This document shows positions 53,335 to 63,192 of a DNA stretch of 64,000 nucleotides, one piece after another (positions within the stretch are counted from its first letter, which is position 1; the number at the start of each line of letters is the position of its first letter). Under the pieces are notes generated by a model. The model did no database searches. It saw only the letters and a list, made by a program, of their open reading frames with translations, and had not been told where the DNA came from. Made by a program: the position numbers and the translations under genes. Source of the stretch: Billgrantia tianxiuensis (GTDB lineage Bacteria; Pseudomonadota; Gammaproteobacteria; Pseudomonadales; Halomonadaceae); the NCBI RefSeq assembly GCF_009834345.1, contig NZ_CP035042.1, positions 1,054,001 through 1,118,000 of the forward strand, written 5' to 3'.

Positions 53335-53979
53335 TTACCGCTTGCCCTTGCCGCGCCCGGCGGGCTTCTTCTTGCGCGGCATGGGCTTGGGCGTCTCCGG
53401 CGGTACGCGGTAGTGCAGGTAGAGATCCAGTACCAGGTCGGGCAACTGACCGGCCAGCGACTCCAGGCGTGCAGTGTCCGCGGTCATGTCGGCCATGTCC
53501 GGCTCGTCGTCGAACAGGCCGGAAAGCGCCATGAACGGTAGCAGTAGGGTGGCGACCGTCTCTTCATCCTGCTCGAACCAGGCGGCTTCATCGAGGAAGA
53601 CGCCTTCCATGAAGCCGGCGCACCAGTCGCCGATGGGCGTCTCCTCCGGGGCCGTGCCGTCCAGGGTGAGTTCGAAGGGCAATTCGGGCAGGCCGCCCTG
53701 TTCCAGGGTGTCGATGGCGTTGCCGCGCAGCTTCTCCAGCAATCCGAGGATCTCGCTGCGTTCGCTATCGTCGGCAAAGGCCGGCTCGCCGTGGAACAGT
53801 TCGGCCACCCAGGCGGCGGGCTCCACTTCACGCGGCGCCACGGCCAGGGCGACGAGGAAGCCATGGGCCGAGATCAGGTCCAGGGCATCGGGATCGACGC
53901 GTTCGGAGTCGAGGAAATCGTCGAGGCGCTCGAGTTCTTCGTCCTCGAGCAGAGGGTGGGGCAGGGGCGTATCGGACAT
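53335..53979 (-). CDS. UPF0149 (YecA/YgfB) family protein
   Basis: A 214-residue protein with the all-helical YecA fold (LDDFLDSERVDPDALDLISAHGFLVALAVAP, DWCAGFMEGVFLDEAAW). The C-terminus is a basic Lys/Arg/Pro tail (PMPRKKKPAGRGKGKR) in place of the SEC-C zinc motif seen in some members. Function is unknown. It is divergent from the SprT-like gene. Confidence 0.85.
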   Translation of the reverse strand: MSDTPLPHPLLEDEELERLDDFLDSERVDPDALDLISAHGFLVALAVAPREVEPAAWVAELFHGEPAFADDSERSEILGLLEKLRGNAIDTLEQGGLPELPFELTLDGTAPEETPIGDWCAGFMEGVFLDEAAWFEQDEETVATLLLPFMALSGLFDDEPDMADMTADTARLESLAGQLPDLVLDLYLHYRVPPETPKPMPRKKKPAGRGKGKR

Positions 53980-54063
53980 CGGGCCTCTCGCATGGCATCG
54001 TGAAGGCGAATCGTGGCCGCGCTGGGCTGGACAGCGGCGTGGCGGGACGTCATTTTAGCACCC

Positions 54064-54633
54064 ATGAAACGACCCGTGCTCCCCGAACCTTGCCCTGAGT
54101 GGCTGGCAAGCCTCGACGAGGCTGCGCTTCACCAAGCCCTGTTGGACAGGGTGGAGGCTGCCTGGCAGCTGTGCCGCCATTACCATCCCGAGCTACCCCG
54201 GCCCAAGGTCTGGTGCGACCTGCGCGGCAAATGCGCCGGCCAGGCCCACTACGGCCGTGGTGGGCTGCGCTTCAACCGAGTGCTGTATCGCGAGAATCGC
54301 CAGGCCTTTCTCACCGAGGTGGTACCGCACGAAATGGCCCACTGGCTGGTGCGGCACTTGAGCGACGGACACCGGGCTAGGCCCCACGGGCGCGAGTGGC
54401 GCACCGTGATGGAACGGCTGTTTGGGCTCGAGCCGCGAGTGACCCATCGCTTCGATGTCGAACGCGCGAGCCCCACGCCTTATCGCTATCATTGTGGCTG
54501 CCAGGAGCACTTCTTCACTTCACGTCGTCACTCGCTGGCGCGCAATGGACGCCGCTACCGCTGTTTGTCGTGTGCTCAGACCTTGGTCTATCAGCCCTTT
54601 GTAGAGCATGGAAAAGTTACTACAAATGTATGA
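54064..54633 (+). CDS. sprT: SprT-family zinc protease-like protein
   Basis: A 189-residue protein with the HExxH zinc motif in VVPHEMAHWLVRHL. The C-terminal zinc ribbon is visible (YHCGCQEHFFTSRRHS and YRCLSCAQTLVY). This matches bacterial SprT, related to the SPRTN DNA-protein crosslink protease; the bacterial role is unproven. ATG 54064 is preceded by little ribosome-site sequence. The end of the gene and the next 150 bases are AT-rich. Confidence 0.88.
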   Translation: MKRPVLPEPCPEWLASLDEAALHQALLDRVEAAWQLCRHYHPELPRPKVWCDLRGKCAGQAHYGRGGLRFNRVLYRENRQAFLTEVVPHEMAHWLVRHLSDGHRARPHGREWRTVMERLFGLEPRVTHRFDVERASPTPYRYHCGCQEHFFTSRRHSLARNGRRYRCLSCAQTLVYQPFVEHGKVTTNV

Positions 54634-54784
54634 TTCATAAAGAAAAAATCGTGATACCAAGGTCTAAGAGTTAGGCCCGCTTCGACGGTATATGCTGAAG
54701 GGCGAATCTGATGCCGGCGCAATCCATAACAAGGCAGCCGGTAACATCCACCGAGAGGGTGCATCTCCTGGAAGAGGCTAGCCA

Positions 54785-56731
<1,947 letters not shown>

Positions 56732-56784
56732 TTTGTCCAGCACCTCCTGGTTGGCAGGAACAGCCAACCGAAAGATCGAACCTC

Positions 56785-56807
56785 GCCGGCCTTCGGGCCG
56801 GCTTTTT
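56785..56807 (+). terminator. acs terminator
   Basis: GCCGGCC-TTCG-GGCCGGC followed by TTTTT. A textbook intrinsic terminator with a stable TTCG tetraloop. Confidence 0.92.
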
Positions 56808-56811
56808 CGTC

Positions 56812-58017
56812 TCAGCGTACGCTGGCGATGGCCTTGGCCAGCTCGGCCTTGCTCATGCGGCTGCGGCCGGGTAGGTCGAGCTGCTGGGCGCGTTCGTAGA
56901 GCTCGTCGCGGGAGAGATTTTCCAATTCGGCCAGCTTAGCGCTGCGCTTGCCACGTGGTGCGGCCTTGCCGTCGCCCTGACCGGCTGCCTTCTTGCCCGT
57001 GCCGCGCTGGCCTGATGGGCGCTTCTTTGTCTCGCTACGCTTGGCCGCCGGCTTGCCGCGCTTATCCGGTTGGCTCTTGCCGGCGTCGTCGCGCGCCTCC
57101 TGGCCGGGCGGGCGGCCTTCGGCCAAGCTCTGCTTGAGTACCTGCATCAGGTCGATCACTTCACCGCCCTGTTCCGGCTCGACCTCGGGTTCGTCTTCCT
57201 CGCCCAGAGCGATCACATCCTCGCCGTGAGCCAGTTTCTCCTGGGCGCGGGCGATGATGCGCTGACTCTGCTGGTCCTGCAGCGCCTCGCGTTCGAGGTC
57301 CTCCTCGACCAGTGCATCGATGGCCTGCTGCATCGCCTTCACCCTGTTCTTGTCGGCCTTGGAAGGCTCGGGCAGGGGAATGTCATCGGGAGTACGCAGC
57401 TCTTCGGCGAAGCGCAGTGTCTCGGCACGCAGGATGCCTTTCTCGGCGATGATCGCCACCAGGTACTCCTTGCCGCGCATGACGAAGGTAGCGATACCGG
57501 CTCGCCCGGTGGCCTCCATGCTCTCGGCCAGCAGGCGGTAGGCCTTGGTCACGCCCTTGTCGGGGGTCATGAAGTAGGCGCGCTCGAAGTACATCGGGTC
57601 GATCTCGTCGAGGCCGACGAAGCGCTTGAGGTCGATCTCCTGGGACTTCTCCGGCGCCAGCGACTCGAGTTCACGGTCCTCCACCACGACGAACTCATTC
57701 TTCTCGACCTCGTAGCCGCGGATCAGCTCGTCGTAGTCGAGCACGCGTTCCTCCTTCTCGCAGAAGTAGCGCCGTGCCAGCGGCGTGCCGTCGTTGTCGA
57801 CCATGCGCAGCGACACCGGCTTGGGGCGGTTGGCCGGGTAGAGGTTGACCGGCAGGCTGACCAGGCCGAAGGTGATGGTGCCCGACCATAGCGGGCGCGG
57901 GCCGCTGGTGTGGAAGCGCTTCTTCTCCTCGCCCTGGGCCGATGCCTTTTTCTCCTTCGTCTTGCGCTTGTCCTTCGGCTTGGGCTTGGGCATGGCTTTC
58001 GATCTTGGGCTAGGCAC
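56812..58017 (-). CDS. ku: Ku homologue 2 with SAP-like basic tail
   Basis: A 401-residue Ku-core protein of bacterial non-homologous end joining. The core (SGTITFGLVSLPVNLYPANRP, YFCEKEERVLDYDELIRGYEVEKNEFVVVEDRELESLAP, AYFMTPDKG) covers ~residues 40-300. A Lys/Arg/Gly-rich linker then leads to a C-terminal SAP-like helix pair (NLSRDELYERAQQLDLPGRSRMSKAELAKAI). It is last in the ligD operon; GTG 58017 follows AAGGAG and overlaps the ku1 stop. Confidence 0.94.
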   Translation of the reverse strand: MPSPRSKAMPKPKPKDKRKTKEKKASAQGEEKKRFHTSGPRPLWSGTITFGLVSLPVNLYPANRPKPVSLRMVDNDGTPLARRYFCEKEERVLDYDELIRGYEVEKNEFVVVEDRELESLAPEKSQEIDLKRFVGLDEIDPMYFERAYFMTPDKGVTKAYRLLAESMEATGRAGIATFVMRGKEYLVAIIAEKGILRAETLRFAEELRTPDDIPLPEPSKADKNRVKAMQQAIDALVEEDLEREALQDQQSQRIIARAQEKLAHGEDVIALGEEDEPEVEPEQGGEVIDLMQVLKQSLAEGRPPGQEARDDAGKSQPDKRGKPAAKRSETKKRPSGQRGTGKKAAGQGDGKAAPRGKRSAKLAELENLSRDELYERAQQLDLPGRSRMSKAELAKAIASVR

Positions 58018-58786
58018 GCTTGCGCTCCTTCTTCAGGCTGGCCTCGAGTGCCTTGGAGAGGTCATCGGAAGCCTCGCGGCGACGAATAGGCGTGACCTTG
58101 ACGCTCTTGCCGCGCCGCTTGGCCTCGATCAGCTCCAGCACCCGCTCGCGATATTCGTCGTGATATTCCTCGGGGTCGAAATCCGCCTCCAGCATGCCGA
58201 TCAGCTGGCGCGCCATGTCGAGCTCCCTGGCGTCAAGCGCCTTGCCCTTGGGCGGCTCCAGGGCATCTACCGGTACCACCTGCTCCTCGTGACGCAACGA
58301 CATCAGCATGGGCACGCCACGATGCAAGCGCAGGGCGCCGACGTAGCTCTTCTTGCGCATGACCCAGCGCGCCAGGCCCTCCTTGCCGCTATTTGCCAGG
58401 GCTTCGGCCAGGGCGAAGTAGAGCGACTCGCTGCCATCCGGGCCCAGGTAGTAGGGCCGGTCGTACCAGCGATGATCGACTACCTGTGGCGGCATGAAGC
58501 GGATCACTTCGATGTCGCGACCCGAGTCTGGCTCCAGCGCTTCGAGTTCCTGCTTGTCGAACACCACCAGGCTGCCCTCGTCGGTGCGATAGGCGCGGCG
58601 GGTCTCGGCGTGAGGCACGATCTCGTCGGTGTCGGGGTTGACCATGGCCTGCTTGACCGGCGAGCGATCCTTTTCGTGCAGCAGGCGGAAGTGCACGCTG
58701 CGATCCTGCACCGCGGAGTAGAGCTTTACCGGTACCTCCACCTCGCCGAAGCGGATCACGCCTTTCCACATCGCTCGTGCTGGCAT
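58010..58786 (-). CDS. ku: Ku homologue 1
   Basis: A 258-residue Ku-core protein (WKGVIRFGEVEVPVKLYSAVQD, FDKQELEALEPDSGRDIEVIRF, PYYLGPDGSESLYFALAEAL) without the long C-terminal extension of its neighbour; it ends in a short Lys/Arg tail. It binds DNA ends and recruits LigD. ATG 58786 overlaps the stop of the small zinc-protein gene (TGATG), and its own stop overlaps the ku2 start. Confidence 0.94.
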   Translation of the reverse strand: MPARAMWKGVIRFGEVEVPVKLYSAVQDRSVHFRLLHEKDRSPVKQAMVNPDTDEIVPHAETRRAYRTDEGSLVVFDKQELEALEPDSGRDIEVIRFMPPQVVDHRWYDRPYYLGPDGSESLYFALAEALANSGKEGLARWVMRKKSYVGALRLHRGVPMLMSLRHEEQVVPVDALEPPKGKALDARELDMARQLIGMLEADFDPEEYHDEYRERVLELIEAKRRGKSVKVTPIRRREASDDLSKALEASLKKERKRA

Positions 58787-58988
58787 CAGCGTTCCTCCTC
58801 GTGGCCTGCGCCTTCTTCATGACATTCGGGCATAGCGTCTCGCGGTTCTCGAAGCGTGTCTCGACGCAGATCGGACAGATCGGCCGGTCGCAGTAGATGC
58901 AGTGGTAGCCCGCCTCGTAGTGAAAGGTGCGCAGGCAGAACTGACAGGTCTCGGGACCGGACTCCATCCACCAGGGCGCTTCGCTCAT
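58786..58988 (-). pseudogene. Small four-CxxC zinc-ribbon protein in the NHEJ operon, apparent one-base deletion
   Basis: From ATG 58988 the frame gives MSEAPWWMESGPETCQFC with CxxC pairs CQFC, CIYC and CPIC, then drifts into the ku1 antifeature frame. Adding one base near 58826 yields LCPECHEEGAGHEEER and a stop whose TGA overlaps the ku1 ATG. The result is a 67-residue protein with four CxxC knuckles, enough for two zinc ions. The restored fourth CxxC and stop-start coupling argue that the intact reading is the true gene. Function is unknown; it sits between ligD and ku1. Confidence 0.75.
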
Positions 58989-59022
58989 GTCATTCCCTCC
59001 GAGATCATGATTCAGGCCGCTG

Positions 59023-61572
59023 TCATTTCACGCCCATGATCTTGAGCAACTGGGCATCCAGCGGGCGTGCCGCCTCGTCGAAACCCGCCCAGGGATCCTC
59101 GCGCAGGGCGGAGAGACGGCGGCGCAGGTTCTGCACGTTGTAGCGGTCGGCGCGCAGTGCGGCGTTGAGCTCGTCCCAGCGAATCGGCACCGCCACCGGG
59201 GCGTTCTCGCGCGCGCGTACCGTGTAGGAGGCCACCGCCGTGGCGCCACGTCCGTTACGCAGGTAGTCGAGGAAGATTCGCCCTTCGCGCTTGGCCTTGG
59301 ACATGTTGGTGGTCAGGCGCTTCGGGTCGTCCTTGGCATGCGCTTCGGCCACTCCCTTGGCGAAGGCCTTGGCCTGCTCCCACTCGGCGCTGGGCTCGAG
59401 CGGCACCACCAGGTGCAACCCCTTGCCGCCGGTGGTGCGCAGGAACGGCGTGAGTCCCAGTGACTCGAGGCGCTCGCGCAAGGTGCCGGCAACACGCAGA
59501 ATCTCCTTCCAGGCGATGCCTTGGTCGGGGTCGAGGTCGAACACCAGGCTGTCAGGCTGTTCGAGATGATCAATGCGGCTGCCCCAGGGGTGGATCTCCA
59601 GCGCACCTGCCTGCACCAGGCCGATCAGGTCGGCGGCCGTTTCGACGTAGACGTACTCGGCGCTGCCTTTCTTCTCCGGCACGTCGATGCGCGGCACGCT
59701 GTCGGGAATGGCGCTGCGCGGGTGCTTCTGGAAGAAACATTCGTCGTTGCGTCCCTGGGGGCAGCGCACCAGCGACAGTGGCCGGCGGGCCAGGTGAGGC
59801 AGCACCCACTCCTGAATTTGCTCGTAGAAGCGCGCCAGGTCGAGCTTGGTCAGGCCCTGCTCGGGAAATAGCACGCGGTCGGGGTGGGTGAGGCGCACGC
59901 CAAGCAGCGAGGTTTCGTCCTTGCGCTTGCGTGCGGCTGACTTGCCCGGCTTGGCTTCCTGTTCCGGCGTGCCTTCGGCGGCCATCTCTTTGGTCGGGGT
60001 CATGCGGATCTCCTCCGGGTTGCGATCCTCGCGCAGGCCGCGAAAGGCCGGGTGGCGCAGGCGGCCGTCGCGGGTGCGTTCGGTGAACTCCACTTCGATC
60101 ACCAGTTCGGGACGTACCCAGTGCACCGAGCGGCTATCCGGCACGCTGCCATGGAAGGGGGAGCGGGAAATCTCGAGTTCCTGCAGGGTAGCGCTGAGTC
60201 GCTCCAGTAGACGGTTGCTGAAGCCGGTGCCTACGCGCCCGGCATAGACCAGCCCCTGCTTGCCGTAGGCGCCCATCAGCAGCGAACCGAAACCGCTACG
60301 TGAGCCGCTGGGGTCGGTATAGCCGCCGATCACGAACTCCTCGTGGCTGACGCACTTGACCTTGAGCCAATCACGGCTGCGCTTCTGCTGGTAGCGACTG
60401 TCGGCACGCTTGCTGATGATGCCTTCCAGTCCCATCTGGCAGGCGCGCTCATGGAAGGCGCTGCCGTGAGTCTCGATATGGTCGGAGTAGCGAATCGTGC
60501 CGGTTCGCATGTCGGCAGCGCCGAGCAGTGCCTCGAGGGTGCGCTTGCGCTGGAGTAGCGGCACGCTGGCCAGGGCATACCCGGCCAGGTAGGGCAGGTC
60601 GAAGATCTGGTAGACGAGAGCGGCGGTGCGGCCGCTGGAGAGCGCCTCTTGCAACTGGCCGAAGCGAGTGATGCCGTCGCTGCCCATGGCCACCACCTCG
60701 CCGTCGAGCAGTGCCGAGTCCACCGGCAGCGGCTCGAGCGCCCGGACGATCTCGGGAAAGCGGTGGGTCCAGTCCTTGCCGTTGCGGGTGATCAGGCGCA
60801 CATCGCCCTTTTCGATGCGGGCCAACAGGCGATAGCCGTCGAGCTTGATCTCGTGGACCCATTTGCCTTGGGCCGGCACCTCGCGTGCCAGGGTGGCAAG
60901 CTGCGGCGTCGCTTCGCGCGGCAGCTTCGCACGTCGGGCGCCTGTCAGAACGCTGGGGTCGGGTGGGGAGGGAGGGGCCTCGCCATTGGCACTGGAGGTC
61001 CAGGTGGCATCGCGATCCTCGGCGATCTCCTGCATGCTGCGGCCGCTGGCAATGCTCGCGTCGAGTTCGACCGTGAGCGAATCCTCCATGCGCGACTTGT
61101 CGTCGTGGCGCTTGATCAGCAGCCAGTTGCGCCCGTGCTTGTCCTGGCGCTTGCCGCTCATGCGGGTCAGGGTCCAACTGCCCTTTAGCCGTTCGCCGTC
61201 GAGTTCGATGTCGATTCGATCCGGCTTGGGTTTACCCTTGAGTTTCCAGGTGCCGCGATCCCACAGCATGACGGTGCCGCCGCCATAGGCTTTCTCGGGA
61301 ATCACGCCCTCGAACTCACCATACTCCAGCGGATGGTCTTCCACCTCTACGGCCAGACGCTTCTCGCCGGGCTCGAGGCTCGGTCCTTTGGGTAGCGCCC
61401 AGCTCCTGAGCACGCCATCCTGCTCCAGGCGCAGGTCGAAATGGTCATGGCTCGCCGCATGCTTGTGCATCACGTAGAGATGACCCGGTGTGGTCTTACC
61501 CTGCTTTTCTCCGGCGGGCTCGCGCGTTCGCGTGAAGTCGCGCTTGCGACGGTACTCCTCGAGTCGTTCCAT
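59023..61572 (-). CDS. ligD: Multifunctional DNA ligase D
   Basis: About 849 residues from ATG 61572 (MERLEEYRRKRDFTRTREP, an N-terminus typical of LigD; ATG 61581 is also in frame). Domain order is phosphoesterase (~15-185: HKHAASHDHFDLRLEQDG), ligase (~220-520: adenylated Lys243 in EIKLDGYRL) and polymerase/primase (~560-840: LVFDLDPDQGIAWKE, CPQGRNDECFFQKH). With Ku it joins double-strand breaks. It is first in a four-gene minus-strand operon, 34 bases before the zinc-protein gene. Confidence 0.95.
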   Translation of the reverse strand: MERLEEYRRKRDFTRTREPAGEKQGKTTPGHLYVMHKHAASHDHFDLRLEQDGVLRSWALPKGPSLEPGEKRLAVEVEDHPLEYGEFEGVIPEKAYGGGTVMLWDRGTWKLKGKPKPDRIDIELDGERLKGSWTLTRMSGKRQDKHGRNWLLIKRHDDKSRMEDSLTVELDASIASGRSMQEIAEDRDATWTSSANGEAPPSPPDPSVLTGARRAKLPREATPQLATLAREVPAQGKWVHEIKLDGYRLLARIEKGDVRLITRNGKDWTHRFPEIVRALEPLPVDSALLDGEVVAMGSDGITRFGQLQEALSSGRTAALVYQIFDLPYLAGYALASVPLLQRKRTLEALLGAADMRTGTIRYSDHIETHGSAFHERACQMGLEGIISKRADSRYQQKRSRDWLKVKCVSHEEFVIGGYTDPSGSRSGFGSLLMGAYGKQGLVYAGRVGTGFSNRLLERLSATLQELEISRSPFHGSVPDSRSVHWVRPELVIEVEFTERTRDGRLRHPAFRGLREDRNPEEIRMTPTKEMAAEGTPEQEAKPGKSAARKRKDETSLLGVRLTHPDRVLFPEQGLTKLDLARFYEQIQEWVLPHLARRPLSLVRCPQGRNDECFFQKHPRSAIPDSVPRIDVPEKKGSAEYVYVETAADLIGLVQAGALEIHPWGSRIDHLEQPDSLVFDLDPDQGIAWKEILRVAGTLRERLESLGLTPFLRTTGGKGLHLVVPLEPSAEWEQAKAFAKGVAEAHAKDDPKRLTTNMSKAKREGRIFLDYLRNGRGATAVASYTVRARENAPVAVPIRWDELNAALRADRYNVQNLRRRLSALREDPWAGFDEAARPLDAQLLKIMGVK

Positions 61573-61884
61573 CGGCTCCATCCTTGGCCGCTGACTCCCA
61601 GGCAAATGGCCTTCGCTTCTCAGCCTAGCCCTGCTTGGCGCAAGGGCCAAATCCATGGCGCACCACAATGGTCTGAACGGTTTCGTCAGCTCATATCGGT
61701 GTAAGTCATTGGTCTTTGCGTGCCGTATTGTTTCCCGCGGTTTGAAAGGGTAAAGAATCGTCTTCCCCATGGAACCTTGGGCGAAGCCTACTTATCTTGA
61801 TGAGTGTATGGATGGCAGGAACGCCACCCAAGCTTGGTTTTCCACGAACTTGGCTTTCCACGAAACTGTCATGGAGATAGACGG
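61573..61884. other. Divergent promoter region between ligD and the ATP-grasp gene
   Basis: About 310 bases, more AT-rich than the genes on either side. It contains a 16-bp tandem repeat next to the ATP-grasp start (separate entry). No credible small gene was seen; promoters for both directions are expected here but no consensus hexamers stand out. Confidence 0.5.
61833..61864 (+). repeat. 16-bp tandem direct repeat upstream of the ATP-grasp gene
   Basis: CTTGGTTTTCCACGAA is followed at once by CTTGGCTTTCCACGAA (one mismatch). The pair ends about 20 bases before the start codon, overlapping where a transcript leader or operator would be. Confidence 0.8.
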
Positions 61885-63174
61885 ATGAAGCGGAACATTT
61901 TTGTCGTGGCGCTCGAGGATCAGCAGCGTCAGGAACTGGAAACCCTACGCCACTCCGATAAGTTCAACGTGCACAGCCTGCTGTCCGTCAAGACAGCCGT
62001 CGAGTCACCCAACTTTTCCTTCGATGCCCTGCTCAACGAGGCCCGCCGCAAACTCGAAGCCTTCGACGGTTCCATCGATGCCATCGTGGCGCAGTGGGAC
62101 TTTCCGACCAGTGTGATGGTTCCCATTCTGTGCCGGGAATACGACATCCCCTCGCCTTCGGTGGAGAGCGTGCTCAAGTGCGAGCACAAGTACTGGAGCC
62201 GGCTCGAGCAGCAGAAAGTCATTCCCGAGGTAGTGCCGGAATTCTGTGGCGTCGACCCCTTCGCGGAGGATCCGCTCTCGCAGGTGACGCTGAAGTACCC
62301 GTTCTGGATTAAGCCGGTCAAGGCGTTTTCTTCGCACCTGGGCTTCAAGATCGAGAACGATGAGCAGTTTCACGCTGCGATCGAGGAGATCCGCCAGGGT
62401 ATTCGCCAGCTTGGCGATCCGTTCAATGAGGCGCTGAACCATGTGGAGCTGCCGTCGGAAATCCAGCGCATGGACGGCAATTCCTGTATTGCCGAGCAGA
62501 TCGTCTCCGGTGTGCAGGGGGCGCCCGAAGGCACGGTTTACCGTGGCGAGTTCAATGTTCACGGCATCATCGCCCAGCCCAATTCGGTCAACAAGGAGAT
62601 CCCCTTCGATCGCCTGGAGTATCCCAGCAACCTGCCCGAGCGTATCCATCGTGAAATGATCGATATGTCGCACCGCTTCCTCGAGCACATCGGCTATGAC
62701 AACGGCTGTTTCAACGCCGAGTTCATGTGGGACGAGGAGAGCGACAAGCTGTGGCTGATCGAATTCAACACACGTATCTCCCAGTCTCACAGCGAGATCT
62801 TCATCATGGTCGATGGCATGTCCAACCACGAGGTGGCCGTCGATATCGCCTTCGGTGAGCGACCGTCGCTGGCCAATCGTCAGGGTGAGGCGGCCGTGGC
62901 GGCCAAGTGCTACATCCCTTACGAGCATCGCGACGGCATTGTCAGGCGTGTGCCGAGTGAAGAGGAGATCGCGGCGCTTGCCGAGCGCTTCCCCGGCACC
63001 AAGGTGCGCCTCGATGTCCAGCCGGGTGATCGGCTAGGTGACCTGATGCACCAGGACAGCTTTAGCTATCGCCTGGGAACCCTCTATGTTGCGGGTGAGG
63101 ATCACGATCAGATAGAGGAACGCTACAAGGCTTGCCTGGAGGCACTTCAGTTCGAGATCGAACCCACCGAATGA
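61885..63174 (+). CDS. ATP-grasp family ligase, product unknown
   Basis: A 429-residue protein from ATG 61885 (GGAG about nine bases upstream). An N-terminal pre-ATP-grasp domain (~1-105) is followed by an ATP-grasp fold with Lys143 in YPFWIKPV, a hinge near IAEQIVSGVQG, and the Mg-binding Glu293/Asn295 in LIEFNTRISQSHSE. The C-terminal third is a separate domain (CYIPYEHRDGIVRRVP). Such enzymes join a carboxylate to an amine or thiol, often making dipeptides or modified amino acids. The acceptor is unknown. A CocE-type hydrolase gene follows after 18 bases, so they likely share a pathway. Confidence 0.85.
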   Translation: MKRNIFVVALEDQQRQELETLRHSDKFNVHSLLSVKTAVESPNFSFDALLNEARRKLEAFDGSIDAIVAQWDFPTSVMVPILCREYDIPSPSVESVLKCEHKYWSRLEQQKVIPEVVPEFCGVDPFAEDPLSQVTLKYPFWIKPVKAFSSHLGFKIENDEQFHAAIEEIRQGIRQLGDPFNEALNHVELPSEIQRMDGNSCIAEQIVSGVQGAPEGTVYRGEFNVHGIIAQPNSVNKEIPFDRLEYPSNLPERIHREMIDMSHRFLEHIGYDNGCFNAEFMWDEESDKLWLIEFNTRISQSHSEIFIMVDGMSNHEVAVDIAFGERPSLANRQGEAAVAAKCYIPYEHRDGIVRRVPSEEEIAALAERFPGTKVRLDVQPGDRLGDLMHQDSFSYRLGTLYVAGEDHDQIEERYKACLEALQFEIEPTE

Positions 63175-63192
63175 ACCCGAAAAGGAGGAATC

